From Lunularia cruciata (lineage: Eukaryota; Streptophyta; Marchantiopsida; Lunulariales; Lunulariaceae), in NCBI GenBank assembly GCA_948567375.1, contig OX419758.1, positions 2,051,001 to 2,115,000 of the forward strand: a DNA stretch of 64,000 bases. The letters run 5' to 3'. The notes beneath the pieces are model-generated. The model was given only the letters and a program-made list of their open reading frames with translations. It was not told the DNA's origin and searched no databases. This document shows, piece after piece, positions 18,160 to 29,071 of this stretch. The position numbers were made by a program, and so were the translations under genes. Each line of letters opens with the position of its first letter. The first letter of the stretch is position 1.

Positions 18160-19635
18160 TTAGCTAGAGGTGAGAATTGGCCTGGTAATATCTTGAAGGA
18201 TGTCATATATGATGGTCAAAGTAGATTAGATAGAAGGGTCACCAAAAGAGGACTTCCACAAATAGAGTAGAGGCCAAGAACACACTAAAACCTTTAAAGC
18301 AAATTTTGGAAGCCTAAATGAAGGAATTAGGCCAAGAACAAATGTGGTGTTTTCCCCGAATGGATAAAAGGTTAGCCTCCTTCCTTCTTTACTTTCTTTT
18401 TTCAAGAGCTTTCCAGTAGTAGCATTTCCATACTATATTGACCTTTCTATAGGAACATTACCAAACGATTCCATATAGCCTAATTGATTTGATCCACCAA
18501 ATGGGACCCAAATTGACATATCACCAACCCCTAGACCTAATCCAAGGGTGTAGCTTGGAGACATGTTACCAATCCATATATCTGATCTAAAGGTGTAGAT
18601 TCCTTGGAAGGGATCTTCTTCACTATATAATAAAATCAAAATGCTCTTTTGGGGCATCGGAGTATTGAGGAATTCAGTCTTGCATTTTCTCTTGTGTTTC
18701 TTCTTCTATGTTTATCTTAGGGTGTCTCTTGTCCTTGAAGTTTTACACTAGGTGATGCTTCTTTGGATGCTCTTGTAGTTTGTAGACCTTATGACTTGTA
18801 TAGCTCAAATATCTTAGGTGTGGTAGGATAGATTTCTCATATTGATACTATTGTGTCTTAGTCCCATTTTACATCTTTTGTCTCACCCTTGTGGTGCAAT
18901 TGTAATACCAAGAGCTAGCCATATGATCTAGATGTGAAATTTGGTTTGGTAACATCTAGAATGATGTTATACATGATGGTCAAAATAGATAAGATAGAAG
19001 TATCACCAATAGAGTACTCTACTAATAGGGCAGAAACCAAAATAGACTTGAGAACCTTAGAACCAATAGCTAGATATATGATTTAAAGGTGAGAATTAGT
19101 TTGGTAACATCTGGAAGGATGTTACACATGATGGACTAAAAAGATCAGAAAGATGTATCACCAAAAGGGGACTTCTACTAATAGAGTAGGAACCAAAATA
19201 TGCTTGAAATCTTTGAAGGCAATTTTGGAGGCCTAAACGGATGAATTAGGCCTCGAAAATGTGTAGTTGCCCCCCCTCCTCAATGGAGTAAAGGTTGGCC
19301 TTCCCTCCCCCCTGCTTTGTCTCATCAAGAGCTTTCCAACGGTACCTTACGTGATTCTGAGATTCCTACATGAAGATTCCCTAAAAGATTCTCTCCGGTC
19401 AAAGCTTGTTTGGCCAACCAGATAGGACCTAGACCAGACATGTCACCCATCCAAGTAAGTAATCCAAGGGTGGAGCTTGCTGACATATCACCTATCTGTG
19501 TCCCTAATCCTAGGGTGGAGCTTCCTTGGAGTAGATCCTCTTTGTCTATATGATAAAGAGAAGGTGCTCCCTTGGGGCATCAATTGTTTGAGTGTGCAAT
19601 CTGTGTTTTCTCTCTTCTCTTGTCCTCAGAGTATT
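18160..19635. repeat. Noncoding LTR-like repeat units
   Basis: Three related direct units begin near 18160, 18935 and 19085, sharing GGTAACATCT and GATGTTA...GATGG blocks. The first and third continue into a longer common part with CCTAAA, GAATTAGGCC, AAGAGCTTTCCA and a terminal CTTTTGGGGCATC or CCTTGGGGCATC block (18640-18660 and 19570-19585). The terminal part recurs inverted at 57361-57550. It resembles a pair of noncoding LTRs, but no internal coding region or primer site was found. Confidence 0.6.
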
Positions 19636-21115
19636 ACAATGAGGGAAACTTCTAAATGCCTAGCATGAGCTTTGGCTTTGGTATTTATAAATAGCATACA
19701 AGGCCCTTGAAAAGCTTCTCAAGAAGCTTCCTCGAGCCGCTCTCTTTAGAGTGCAAGCCAAGTTAACCAAGAAGCTTCTCAAGAAGTTTCCTTCTAGAAG
19801 CTGCCTACTTGGCGTGCAAGCTAAGTTAGTTAGAAGCTTCTAGAAGCTTCCTTCTAGAAGCTACTTACTTGAGGTGCAAGCTAAACTAGCCGGGAAGCTT
19901 CTTAGATACGTCCAAAATATTCTAGACTAATTTTTCTTATTGCTACTTCATTGGCCCTACTAACTTTGTTAGTAAACTCCATATTGTTACATATTCCCCC
20001 ACCACTAGTTGGTGATGTCTTCATCGCCAGTGAAGCTTCAAACTCCTAAATGGCCATCTATGCATTTTGGAGGTGAGAAAGAGGTTCCCATGTGGCATCA
20101 TGAAGGGGATACCCTTTCCAAAGGACCTTGTACTCCATTTGTTGTCGACGGCCTTGTTGAATATGGTGACACGCAAGGATAAGATCAACTTCATACTCCT
20201 CATGATCATTGATAGGGACATGAGGAGGAGGAGGTTGGACTTAAGACAAAAAGGAAGAAGTGTCAGGAAAAAAAAGGTTTCAACTTGGAAACAGGAAAGA
20301 CAAGATGGATATGCATATGACAAGGCAAGGCAAGTCGATAAGCAAAAGGAGAGATAATTTGGGTGACATCAAAGGGTCATGTCCAATAAGGGGCAAGTTT
20401 ACGAACTTAGGTATCAAGTGGGAGAAGGAGGTTGCTAGAGGATAGCATGACTTTATCATCGACTTCAAAGGTGATATCACAATGATGGTGGTTTGCATAT
20501 TTTTTTGACAATCTGAGCAACAAGGAGGTGAGATTTGGCTTGTAGGAGAGATTGGGATATAGTGGTCAAGAATGATGAAGTATGAGGAACTTGAGATGGA
20601 GGAGGAGCAAGTAGAGAATCTGGAACAAGTAGATCTTGGCCAAAATTGAGAAAGAAAGGAGAAAATGTGGTGCTTGCTTGTCTGGAATTGTTGTAGGTAA
20701 ATTTTGCAACTACAAGACATTCATCTCAATTGGTATGGTGTACATTGACAAAGGCATGCAACATATCCTCCAATGTATGGTTTGCACGTTTGGTATGTCG
20801 ATCAGTTTGAGGGTGATAGACCATGGACAAAGCAAGCTTGGTGTTGAGTATCTAGAAGAGTGCTTGCCAAAACTTCCTAGTAAATTGAGGATCACGGTCG
20901 GAGATGAGTACATGTGGCATCCCATGATGTTTGAAGACATTGTCAAAGTGGATTTGCGCTAAGGTTGGAGCATCCATGGTATCATAGGGTGGTGCCAAGT
21001 GGATCTTTTTACTAAGTTTACCCACAAACAACACAATTGTTGTGTGTCCTTTCTTTGTCAATGTGAAAGAAGTCTGAAGTTTTTCATGCAAGACATAAAT
21101 GACACATAAAAACAT
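19636..21115 (-). pseudogene. G2: 3' end of a second chromodomain gypsy element
   Basis: On the minus strand, integrase core fragments (about 21115-20500, DTMDAPTLAQIHFDNVFKHH, ISDRDPQFTRKFWQALF) lead to a chromodomain at about 20215-20049 (EEYEVDLILACHHIQQGR, ATWEPLSHLQNA). A purine tract follows, then an LTR of the G1 family from 19991 down to about 19636, truncated before its end. It keeps SDRDPQF, which G1 has lost. All sequence 5' of integrase is missing, so this is a truncated relic. Confidence 0.88.
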
Positions 21116-21238
21116 TTTCTAGAGAAGATTTTGTTTTGGGTGTGAATCATAAATGGATGATACTCTTTTGAATTAATGCACTTGATTAGAAAGGTGTGAC
21201 AATGGAAAGGGTTTGCTCAAAAGTGTCAAGGTTTGATC

Positions 21239-21930
21239 TGTAACACCCATTTGTGCATGTGTGTGGTATTGTGATATTTAGCTTGGTATTACAAGTACTT
21301 AAGAGATATTATTTATATAGAGATAAAGGATGGTTCTATATTAGTCATGGTTAGCTAAAGTTAGTCATAGCTAAGATAGATGGGACCTTACTTTAGAGGA
21401 AGTAGAAAAGATGAGCACCACTATTTTGGATTTTAGTGTGTTAACTTGGTATTATTCCTAGGTGTTTGGCTTTGGGGAAAGAGTTGAGAACTCTTGGGCC
21501 CGCAAGCCTTTTTGTTTTGGATTCTTCTTTAGTCCAAGGATAGCCCATGTGAAGGAATCCTTGCTTTAGTGGTTGGGTCAAGATAAGACCACATGCTTAG
21601 GGGAATATGCCCATGTGAATGGATATTCCTTTCTACTTTTTGACTTTACTTGACTTTTAGTCTAGTAACTTGAGTTACTACGGTAATTAGTAACTTTGAT
21701 ACGTAACTATTTCACAAGTATATAAACAAGGAGTGAGGAGGTACTCATCATCCTTTCATTTGCAACTATCTCTCTCTCATTGAGTTCTCTAGTGAGCAAT
21801 GTCTTGAGTCTTGGAGTGTTAGCCTTGGAGGAGTATGATGGAGTTGGGGTTCCTTGCCTTCTTAGTCCATGGTGCGCTACCATAATAGCCATCAGAGGTT
21901 CATCCTGAGTGAGAGACAGGCCGGCTCACA
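21239..21930 (+). repeat. G3 LTR 1 (5')
   Basis: 692 bp from TGTAACACCCATT to GGCCGGCTCACA. ACAAGTATATAAACAAGG near 21715-21730 contains a TATA-like box suited to element transcription. Confidence 0.97.
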
Positions 21931-21934
21931 TTTT

Positions 21935-21951
21935 TGGTTCCGTTACCGGGA
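21935..21951 (+). other. G3 primer-binding site, unit 1
   Basis: TGGTTCCGTTACCGGGA follows the LTR after four T residues. It resembles the plant tRNA-Asp primer site of Athila/Tat elements (TGGCGCCGTTGCCGGGGA) with several mismatches. Confidence 0.75.
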
Positions 21952-21971
21952 CCTCTCTAGAAGGCAAGATA

Positions 21972-22142
21972 ATGTTCCGCGTCCAATTCTACATTAGGCA
22001 GAAGGAGGCTATGAGAGCTCACTTGGAGAGAACATTAGGAGAGGAGAGGGCTGAACTTATGTTAGAGAACCAAGATCCATTTGTATACCCTGTAGTTCAT
22101 TATGATGTCTTTGAGGTGATTTTGTACATCTTGTACACATGA
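21972..22142 (+). CDS. G3 pre-gag small ORF 1 (56 aa)
   Basis: An ATG ORF between the primer site and gag. It starts MFRVQFYIRQ, is charged in the middle, and ends DPFVYPVVHYDVFEVILYIL. The C-terminal half resembles the end of small ORF 3 at 23267-23431. I recognise no domain. Translation is not demonstrated; the paralogy to ORF 3 is the best argument that it is more than chance. Confidence 0.4.
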   Translation: MFRVQFYIRQKEAMRAHLERTLGEERAELMLENQDPFVYPVVHYDVFEVILYILYT

Positions 22143-22766
22143 GAGGAATTGGAGAGATTGTGTGAGGTGGATTGCAGATTTTGGGGATTAAGGTGATTTT
22201 GGGCAAAATCTCAAGTTTAAGATCTGGACTTGAGATTTCTACACATGATAGATTGGGTTATCTTTCAGTTAGCACACTTGAAATTATTGAGAGAGCTTCT
22301 ATGCGCACTGGGCTAGAATTTTTGAAAGTTGATAGGGTAAAGTGCTCCCGCAACTGCATGCTCTCTGGAAAATTGTACAGAGTCTGCCATTTCTTCAATG
22401 TTTAGTGAATTGTCCTGAAAATTTCCAAGAAAATTCAGTGCATTGTATCCTACCTGGTGCCACAAAAATTAGAGAGAGATCATTTTTGCGCAGTGCGTTA
22501 TGAGTTTTTGAAGTGAGGGGGGTGGTTTTCAGACCAAATCTGAAATATGGGTGCTGAATAGAAAGGTGTCTAGGCCAAATGGCTCGATGAAAAGATCTAA
22601 AATTTTGCAGGGAGGGACGCCCTAGAGTTGTGATCAAGTGTGGAAAATTTCAGAGGACTGTGACATATTAGTTGGGAGATTTGAGTGACATTGTGAGGAA
22701 GGGTCAATTCTGCAGAGTGGAGATCTCATGCATGAGAAGTTTGAGATCAACAAAAAGCATGTTTGA

Positions 22767-23264
22767 GTGTTTAGATTCATCTTGGGGAACATGGAGAGTC
22801 ATCAAGAGTGGAAATTGAGATTATGCAAGGTTCCCCAAGGGTTTGAGGTGATTGTAGGGGTGGATTTGAGGAAAAGAGAGTTTACAATAGAATTTGAAGA
22901 GAGTGTTGAGAGGATCCAAAAACCTACACCACTTGGAGGAAAGAGTGAGTCTAAGTGCTTTCTATGTGGAGAGAAGGGACATAAGGCAAGTTCATGTCCA
23001 TTGACCTTTGAGAGCAAGAGATTGAGGGAAAGGAGAGGCTTACTTGACTTGGGTTTGCATGTTGGACCTTCTTCACCAAGATTGGGAGGGAGAAGATCTA
23101 AGACCAAGGAGTTGTGTGAGGTTTGTGGAGTTGAAGGACTTCCAAAAGGACATGAGTGTAGTGGAGTAAAAGCACTTTTGGAAACTTTGGTGAAGGATCT
23201 TGGAGAGAGTCTTAGTACAGCTACAGAAATACTACCACCTTCATCAGCTAGTTCTCAAGATTAG
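22767..23264 (+). CDS. G3 pre-gag ORF with zinc knuckle (165 aa)
   Basis: This ORF lies upstream of and separate from gag-pol. It carries a CCHC zinc knuckle (CFLCGEKGHKASSC, C-x2-C-x4-H-x4-C) at about residues 63-76, a basic stretch (SKRLRERR, RLGGRRSK), and a second Cys/His cluster (CEVCGVEGLPKGHEC) near residue 120. CCHC knuckles bind single-stranded nucleic acid. The gag-pol ORF has its own knuckle, so this one is extra. Some Tat/Ogre-type plant elements also carry an ORF before gag, of unknown function. The start could be the second Met (MESHQEW). A role in RNA binding is an inference. Confidence 0.65.
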   Translation: MFRFILGNMESHQEWKLRLCKVPQGFEVIVGVDLRKREFTIEFEESVERIQKPTPLGGKSESKCFLCGEKGHKASSCPLTFESKRLRERRGLLDLGLHVGPSSPRLGGRRSKTKELCEVCGVEGLPKGHECSGVKALLETLVKDLGESLSTATEILPPSSASSQD

Positions 23265-23266
23265 TG

Positions 23267-23431
23267 ATGGAGATAATCTTTCAACTTATGGATAAACTAT
23301 CCATGAGAGTTAGATTAATATGCACTCTAGGATTTGATGTTGCTATAGAAATCTTGGAGCAACCTGAACCTTTTGTGTTCCCTAGAGTGGATTATTCTCA
23401 GATGGTGTTAGTCATGTATATACTCTATTAG
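23267..23431 (+). CDS. G3 pre-gag small ORF 3 (54 aa)
   Basis: The ORF starts three bases after the stop codon of the zinc-knuckle ORF. It begins MEIIFQLMDKL and ends EPFVFPRVDYSQMVLVMYIL. Its tail matches small ORF 1 in pattern: E/D-PFV-Y/F-P, an aromatic-rich step, then YILY. It was too short for a standard ORF scan. No known domain; coding status rests on the similarity. Confidence 0.4.
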   Translation: MEIIFQLMDKLSMRVRLICTLGFDVAIEILEQPEPFVFPRVDYSQMVLVMYILY

Positions 23432-23504
23432 TAATAGAGTGAGAGAAAAGAAAAGAGGAAAAAAAAAAAAATTTGAGAGAAAAGAAAGATAGTGAGGGGT
23501 TAAG

Positions 23505-26500
23505 ATGGGGAAACTTCCGGTTTTCTTTGGCAAGGATGGAGAAGATGTGGAGGCCTTTGTGAGAGACTTCAAGAGAGCTTGCATAGGAAACAATGAGAGG
23601 AGGAAGAATGAGTGGGCCTCATTATTACCAGATTTCTTTGAGGATGCAGCACTTACATGGTATGAGTCAGAATACCAAAAGAGAGAGAGGAGAGAGGGGG
23701 AAGAGGAGTCTTGGGAGACTTTGACTTCAGCACTCATTGAGAACTTTCTTCCTGATGAGAGTTATGAGAGATTGATGAGTGAGGTTACATTTCTCAAGCA
23801 AGGAGATGGAGAGAAAGTGAGAGTCTATGTGGAAAGAGTGGAAAAATTGGAGTCCAGATTTCGCATAGTGTTGAGGAAGGGTGGGGATGATGTGGAGACT
23901 ACAATGATTGGCATAGGGGCCATGCTCACCAAGAATTTTGTGGGAGGATTGAGACCACAAATTAGAAGCAAGGTGAGATATGAGAAACCTTCTTCCAAGG
24001 TTGAAGCTATCAAGATCGCAATTCGTATGGAGGAGAGTTTGGAAGGGGATGAAAGTGATTTGGTGGTGAAGGAGGTTGTGCATCCTCCTCAAGGCTACAA
24101 GTATGGTGGAACTTCTGATACTTTGGTGACAAGGGTTGCACCACAAGTAGTAGTTGCTCCAGTTCTTGCACCTCCACCAAAAGATCCACTCCAAACCATC
24201 ACAGAACAACTTGCGGATCTCAAGATCAATGTGGTGCAATTATGGGAGAAGAGAGAGGTGGATCAGAATGTAGGGAGAGGGCCTAGGAGTTATGGAAACC
24301 ATCCATATAGAGGAGGCCAACCAGCCAACAATTTCAATGATAGAAATTGTTTTGGTTGTGGGGGAAGAGGCCATATCCAAAGGAATTGCCCAAATTCCAC
24401 TTACCATGGAGGAAGGGGTTATGAGGGAGCCAATAGAGGGAAAGAGGGAGGTAGTGAAACCCAAGTGGCTCCTAATCCCAACAAAGGTAAGGGGATAGCA
24501 TCCATAGATGTGGTTGAGAGCAAGTATGAGAAGGGAGAGTGCTCAAACTCCAAGGGTCCTAATTTGGAGCTTTTGGCACAAGAGAAGAAGAGAGCTCGTT
24601 TTGCAGAGGATGTTCACTCTTCTCAAGGATTTACTTCAAGCAAGGATACTCCTATGTCTACTAGGAGCACTCGCACCTCAACACCATCAACAACAAAGAC
24701 TCCAAGGAAGAAGTTGGGGATGGAGGACTTCTTGATCTCCAAGCAACAATGGAACTACAATGTGTTGGAGGATGTTGGTAGTCACAAGGCTAACATCACA
24801 GTGGGCCAATTAATTGCTTTGAACCCTACCTTGAGAAAGGAGCTTAGAGGTGGTTTGAGTTCTACAAGGAGCAAGAAGAAGAAGAAGGCAAAAGTTCCAA
24901 TATCAATGGGGGTGGTGGATGCCAAGCCAGCACCATGGGAAGCTTGTGAATATGCCTCCAAGATTGATGTGAGAGTGAATGGTCACAACATCAAGGATGC
25001 ATTGGTTGATGGAGGATCAGCAGTGAATGCCATGTCAGAAAGGTTGATGAAGAAGTTGGGTATGATACCCTCAAGAGCTTCAACATTTGTGGTGAGCATG
25101 GCAAACAAGCAACAAGTTCGACCAGTAGGAGTGATGGATAAGGTGGTAGTTTCAGTTATGGGGGTTCAAAATCTCATGACTTTCCAAGTCTTGAAGGATT
25201 CAAGCTATGACTTACTTCTTGGGAGGCCATGGTTGAGAGCAGCACGCACAACTGATCGATGGCACAAAGGGTACTTAAGGATTGGGCCATCAAACCATAG
25301 AGTCACTGTTCCTGTGACTAACACCACCAACACCTCACATTCAGATACCCCATCTTCTGATTATTGGGAATCTGATTCTGAAGGAGGAGCTTCAGGTGTG
25401 GACACAAGCATGGAAGAGGAGACTTCCACGGAGGAGGATGAATCTGAATCTGATTCAGATGTGTATCCTTTGTGTGCTATGGATTTTGCACCTAAGCCAG
25501 AGGTTTTGAAGGACCCAGATAAATCACCATTGACACTTGAGGAGGTAGAGAGAAGGTTATCTACCCTCAAGTATGGCCCAAATGTTACCAAGGAGGAGAA
25601 GGTGAGATTTGAGGAGATTTTCCGCAAGTTCATCCATGTGTTTGCTTTTAGTTACAAGGATTTGAAGGAAGTCACCTTGGAGGAGCACAAGATAGAGGTG
25701 GAGTCACATGCAAGACCAATCCGCCAAAAGCAACGTCGCATTAGCCCACCAATATCTTTGGTTGTGAAGGAGGAGATTGATAAGCTCAAGGAGGCTGGAT
25801 TTATCTTTGAGGTGGAGAATTCAGAATGGGTGTCTCCAATTGTCATTGTGAAGAAAAAGAATGGCAAGCTTCGGGTATGTGTGGATTACAAGAAGCTCAA
25901 TGCTGTTACCAAGAAGGACTACTACCCATTGCCATTCATTGATGAGATCTTGGAGGAGGTTGCAGGTCATGAGAGGTATAGTTTTGGAGATGGTTATAGT
26001 GGATATAACCAAATCAAGATTGCACCAGAGCATCAACAACTCACCACATTCACCACACCTTGGGGAACTTACGCTTTCAAGGTCATGCCTTTTGGGCTTT
26101 GCAATGCTCCAGCCACATTCCAACGGTTCATGAACAAGGTATTTGAACCTTTCATTGGGAAATTTGTGAGAGATTTCATTGATGACTTTTGTGTCTATGG
26201 GAGCAAGGAGGAGCACTTTGAGCACCTAATCAAAGTCTTGCAACGCTTGGATGAGGCAAATGCATCACTCAACCCAGAGAAGTGCATTTTTGGATGTGAA
26301 GAAGGTCTACTTTTGGGGCACATCATCTCCAAGGATGGAATAGCAGTTGATCCTGAGAAGGTGAGGAAAATCTCAGACCTTCCATTCCCTTCAAGCTTGA
26401 CAAAGTTACGCCAATTCTTGGGAATGGTTGGGTACTATAGGAGGTTCATCTTCTCATTTTCCAACAAGGCTTATGCATTGACCATCTACATGAAGAAGGG

Positions 26501-28331
26501 TGTAGATTACATGGTGATTTTGGAAGACAAGGAGGCTCTCAAAGCTTTTGAGGAGCTCAAGCAATCCCTTGTTGTAGCTCCAATTCTTGCTAAACCTGAT
26601 TGGAGTAAGCCTTTCATCCTCTACACTGATGCTTCTAATGTAGCTATAGGATGCACTCTTAGTCAATTAGACCAAGATGGGCATGATCATCCAATAGCTT
26701 ATGCTAGTAGGCAGATGGTTTCAGCAGAGAAGAACTACTCTGTCACAGAGAGAGAAGGGTTGGCAGTGATCTTTGGTCTCAAGAAGTTTAGACACTACTT
26801 GATTGGAGGGAAAGCCACAATTGTCACGGATCACAAGGCTTTGAAGTACATCTTCAACAAGCCTAATGTTGAAGGGAGACTAGCAAGGTGGATGATTCTC
26901 TTGTCTGAGTATGACTACACAATTGAGGATAGGCCAGGAAAGAAACATGCAAATGCTGATTTGTTATCTAGAGCCTATGATCATGATGGAGATGAGCCAG
27001 TAGATGATTCCTTCCCGGATGAGGAGCTCATGACAATCTCAGTCACTCAAGAGGTTCCAATGGAGTACAAGGAGATTGTGGATTTTGTGACAAGAGGTAA
27101 CTATCCAGAAGGGATGCATGCTAGGGAGAGGAAGGCCCTTGCAGCAAGATCTAGACCTTACACAATGGTGGATGATATTCTTTTTCACCAAGGAGCAGAT
27201 GGTCTACTTCGAAGAGCAGTGGGTAAGGAAGAGTCTATCCTACTCATAAAGGAGTTTCATGAAGGTTTAGTATGTGGAGGACACTTTGCAGGAAAGGTGA
27301 CTGCTTTCAAGATTCTAGATGCAGGTTACCATTGGAGAGGGATTTTCAAGGATTGTCTTGATTATTGCAAAACTTGTCATGTTTGTCAAGCTTTTGCTAG
27401 AAAGTCTACATCCACTCCACCACTTAGATCAATTCCATTGCTAGGACCCTTTGAGAAGTGGGGAATTGATTTTGTAGGACCTCTCAATAGAACCCCAAGG
27501 AACAATCGGTACATTGTGGTAGTTACTGATTACCTTACCAAGTGGGTTGAGGCTAGACCATTGAGGGACAAGAATGAAGATGAAGTGGGTAGATTTCTTT
27601 ATGAACGCATTATCACTAGGTTTGGATGCCCTTTGGAGTTGGTTTCTGATAGAGGAGGAGAGTTTACAGGAAGCATTACTACAGCCATGCTACGACATTT
27701 CTCTATCACACATCGAGTAACTACATCCTATAAGCCAAATTCCAATGGCTTGGCAGAGAGAACCAATCAGACCTTGTGCATGATGTTGGCCAAAGATGCA
27801 GAAATGGAGGGGGCTAAACATCATTGGGACAAGAGGATTCATGCAGTTTTGTGGGAGTATAGGACAACCATGAAGACTTCCACTGGATATTCTCCATTCC
27901 AATTGGTGTATGGTATTGAGTCTACCTTACCTATTCACTTTGATCTTCCTACCTTCCAAAGCATTCATAGGAGATTGAAGAAAGCACAAGGAAGTGATGC
28001 AGAGAAGTCAAGGAAGGATCAACTCATGGAGTTGGAAGAGGCAAGAGCAGTTGCTATGGTTCGAGTGGAGCAAGCCCAAAGGAAACAAAAGGAGAGCTAT
28101 GACAAGAGGCAAGGCAAGAAGAAGGTGGAGCCTTTCAAAGAAGGTGATTGGGTAATGTTGTTTGATTCCATTCGATTCAAGAGAGTACAAAAGAAGTTTT
28201 TGCCTAAGTACTTTGGACCTTTCATAGTAGAGAAGGTGTGGGGAAATTACACTTATGATCTCAAGGAGTTGGGAGGAAGACACTTTGATAGGATTAACCA
28301 TGATAAGTTGAAGATGTACCATAGAAGGTAG
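23505..28331 (+). CDS. G3 gag-pol polyprotein (1608 aa, intact)
   Basis: One uninterrupted frame encodes all retrotransposition functions. Gag is at about residues 10-200. A CCHC knuckle starts near 282 (CFGCGGRGHIQRNC). Protease has LVDGGSAVNAM near 500 (D-G-G form, as in Tat-like elements). RT spans about 750-960 with FGDGYSGYNQI, MPFGLCNAP and FIDD near 891-894. RNase H follows (FILYTDAS near 1036). The integrase HHCC site starts near 1253, and its catalytic residues are at about D1322 (GIDFVGPL), D1382 (SDRGGEF) and E1417 (GLAERTN), with DD35E spacing. The end (FGPFIVEKVWGNYTYDLKEL) has no chromodomain. The ATG follows an A-rich tract. Every key residue is present, so the element may still be competent. 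Confidence 0.97.
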   Translation: MGKLPVFFGKDGEDVEAFVRDFKRACIGNNERRKNEWASLLPDFFEDAALTWYESEYQKRERREGEEESWETLTSALIENFLPDESYERLMSEVTFLKQGDGEKVRVYVERVEKLESRFRIVLRKGGDDVETTMIGIGAMLTKNFVGGLRPQIRSKVRYEKPSSKVEAIKIAIRMEESLEGDESDLVVKEVVHPPQGYKYGGTSDTLVTRVAPQVVVAPVLAPPPKDPLQTITEQLADLKINVVQLWEKREVDQNVGRGPRSYGNHPYRGGQPANNFNDRNCFGCGGRGHIQRNCPNSTYHGGRGYEGANRGKEGGSETQVAPNPNKGKGIASIDVVESKYEKGECSNSKGPNLELLAQEKKRARFAEDVHSSQGFTSSKDTPMSTRSTRTSTPSTTKTPRKKLGMEDFLISKQQWNYNVLEDVGSHKANITVGQLIALNPTLRKELRGGLSSTRSKKKKKAKVPISMGVVDAKPAPWEACEYASKIDVRVNGHNIKDALVDGGSAVNAMSERLMKKLGMIPSRASTFVVSMANKQQVRPVGVMDKVVVSVMGVQNLMTFQVLKDSSYDLLLGRPWLRAARTTDRWHKGYLRIGPSNHRVTVPVTNTTNTSHSDTPSSDYWESDSEGGASGVDTSMEEETSTEEDESESDSDVYPLCAMDFAPKPEVLKDPDKSPLTLEEVERRLSTLKYGPNVTKEEKVRFEEIFRKFIHVFAFSYKDLKEVTLEEHKIEVESHARPIRQKQRRISPPISLVVKEEIDKLKEAGFIFEVENSEWVSPIVIVKKKNGKLRVCVDYKKLNAVTKKDYYPLPFIDEILEEVAGHERYSFGDGYSGYNQIKIAPEHQQLTTFTTPWGTYAFKVMPFGLCNAPATFQRFMNKVFEPFIGKFVRDFIDDFCVYGSKEEHFEHLIKVLQRLDEANASLNPEKCIFGCEEGLLLGHIISKDGIAVDPEKVRKISDLPFPSSLTKLRQFLGMVGYYRRFIFSFSNKAYALTIYMKKGVDYMVILEDKEALKAFEELKQSLVVAPILAKPDWSKPFILYTDASNVAIGCTLSQLDQDGHDHPIAYASRQMVSAEKNYSVTEREGLAVIFGLKKFRHYLIGGKATIVTDHKALKYIFNKPNVEGRLARWMILLSEYDYTIEDRPGKKHANADLLSRAYDHDGDEPVDDSFPDEELMTISVTQEVPMEYKEIVDFVTRGNYPEGMHARERKALAARSRPYTMVDDILFHQGADGLLRRAVGKEESILLIKEFHEGLVCGGHFAGKVTAFKILDAGYHWRGIFKDCLDYCKTCHVCQAFARKSTSTPPLRSIPLLGPFEKWGIDFVGPLNRTPRNNRYIVVVTDYLTKWVEARPLRDKNEDEVGRFLYERIITRFGCPLELVSDRGGEFTGSITTAMLRHFSITHRVTTSYKPNSNGLAERTNQTLCMMLAKDAEMEGAKHHWDKRIHAVLWEYRTTMKTSTGYSPFQLVYGIESTLPIHFDLPTFQSIHRRLKKAQGSDAEKSRKDQLMELEEARAVAMVRVEQAQRKQKESYDKRQGKKKVEPFKEGDWVMLFDSIRFKRVQKKFLPKYFGPFIVEKVWGNYTYDLKELGGRHFDRINHDKLKMYHRR

Positions 28332-28379
28332 AGAGACCTTCACTTTGAGGACAAAGTGAAAACTTAGTCCGGGGGTAAA

Positions 28380-29071
28380 TGTAACACCCATTTGTGCATG
28401 TGTGTGGTATTGTGATATTTAGCTTGGTATTACAAGTACTTAAGAGATATTATTTATATAGAGATAAAGGATGGTTCTATATTAGTCATGGTTAGCTAAA
28501 GTTAGTCATAGCTAAGATAGATGGGACCTTACTTTAGAGGAAGTAGAAAAGATGAGCACCACTATTTTGGATTTTAGTGTGTTAACTTGGTATTATTCCT
28601 AGGTGTTTGGCTTTGGGGAAAGAGTTGAGAACTCTTGGGCCCGCAAGCCTTTTTGTTTTGGATTCTTCTTTAGTCCAAGGATAGCCCATGTGAAGGAATC
28701 CTTGCTTTAGTGGTTGGGTCAAGATAAGACCACATGCTTAGGGGAATATGCCCATGTGAATGGATATTCCTTTCTACTTTTTGACTTTACTTGACTTTTA
28801 GTCTAGTAACTTGAGTTACTACGGTAATTAGTAACTTTGATACGTAACTATTTCACAAGTATATAAACAAGGAGTGAGGAGGTACTCATCATCCTTTCAT
28901 TTGCAACTATCTCTCTCTCATTGAGTTCTCTAGTGAGCAATGTCTTGAGTCTTGGAGTGTTAGCCTTGGAGGAGTATGATGGAGTTGGGGTTCCTTGCCT
29001 TCTTAGTCCATGGTGCGCTACCATAATAGCCATCAGAGGTTCATCCTGAGTGAGAGACAGGCCGGCTCACA
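28380..29071 (+). repeat. G3 LTR 2 (central)
   Basis: 692 bp. It serves as 3' LTR of the complete unit and 5' LTR of the deleted unit, and is followed directly by a second primer site. The preceding GGGGGTAAA is the probable, short, polypurine tract. Confidence 0.97.
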
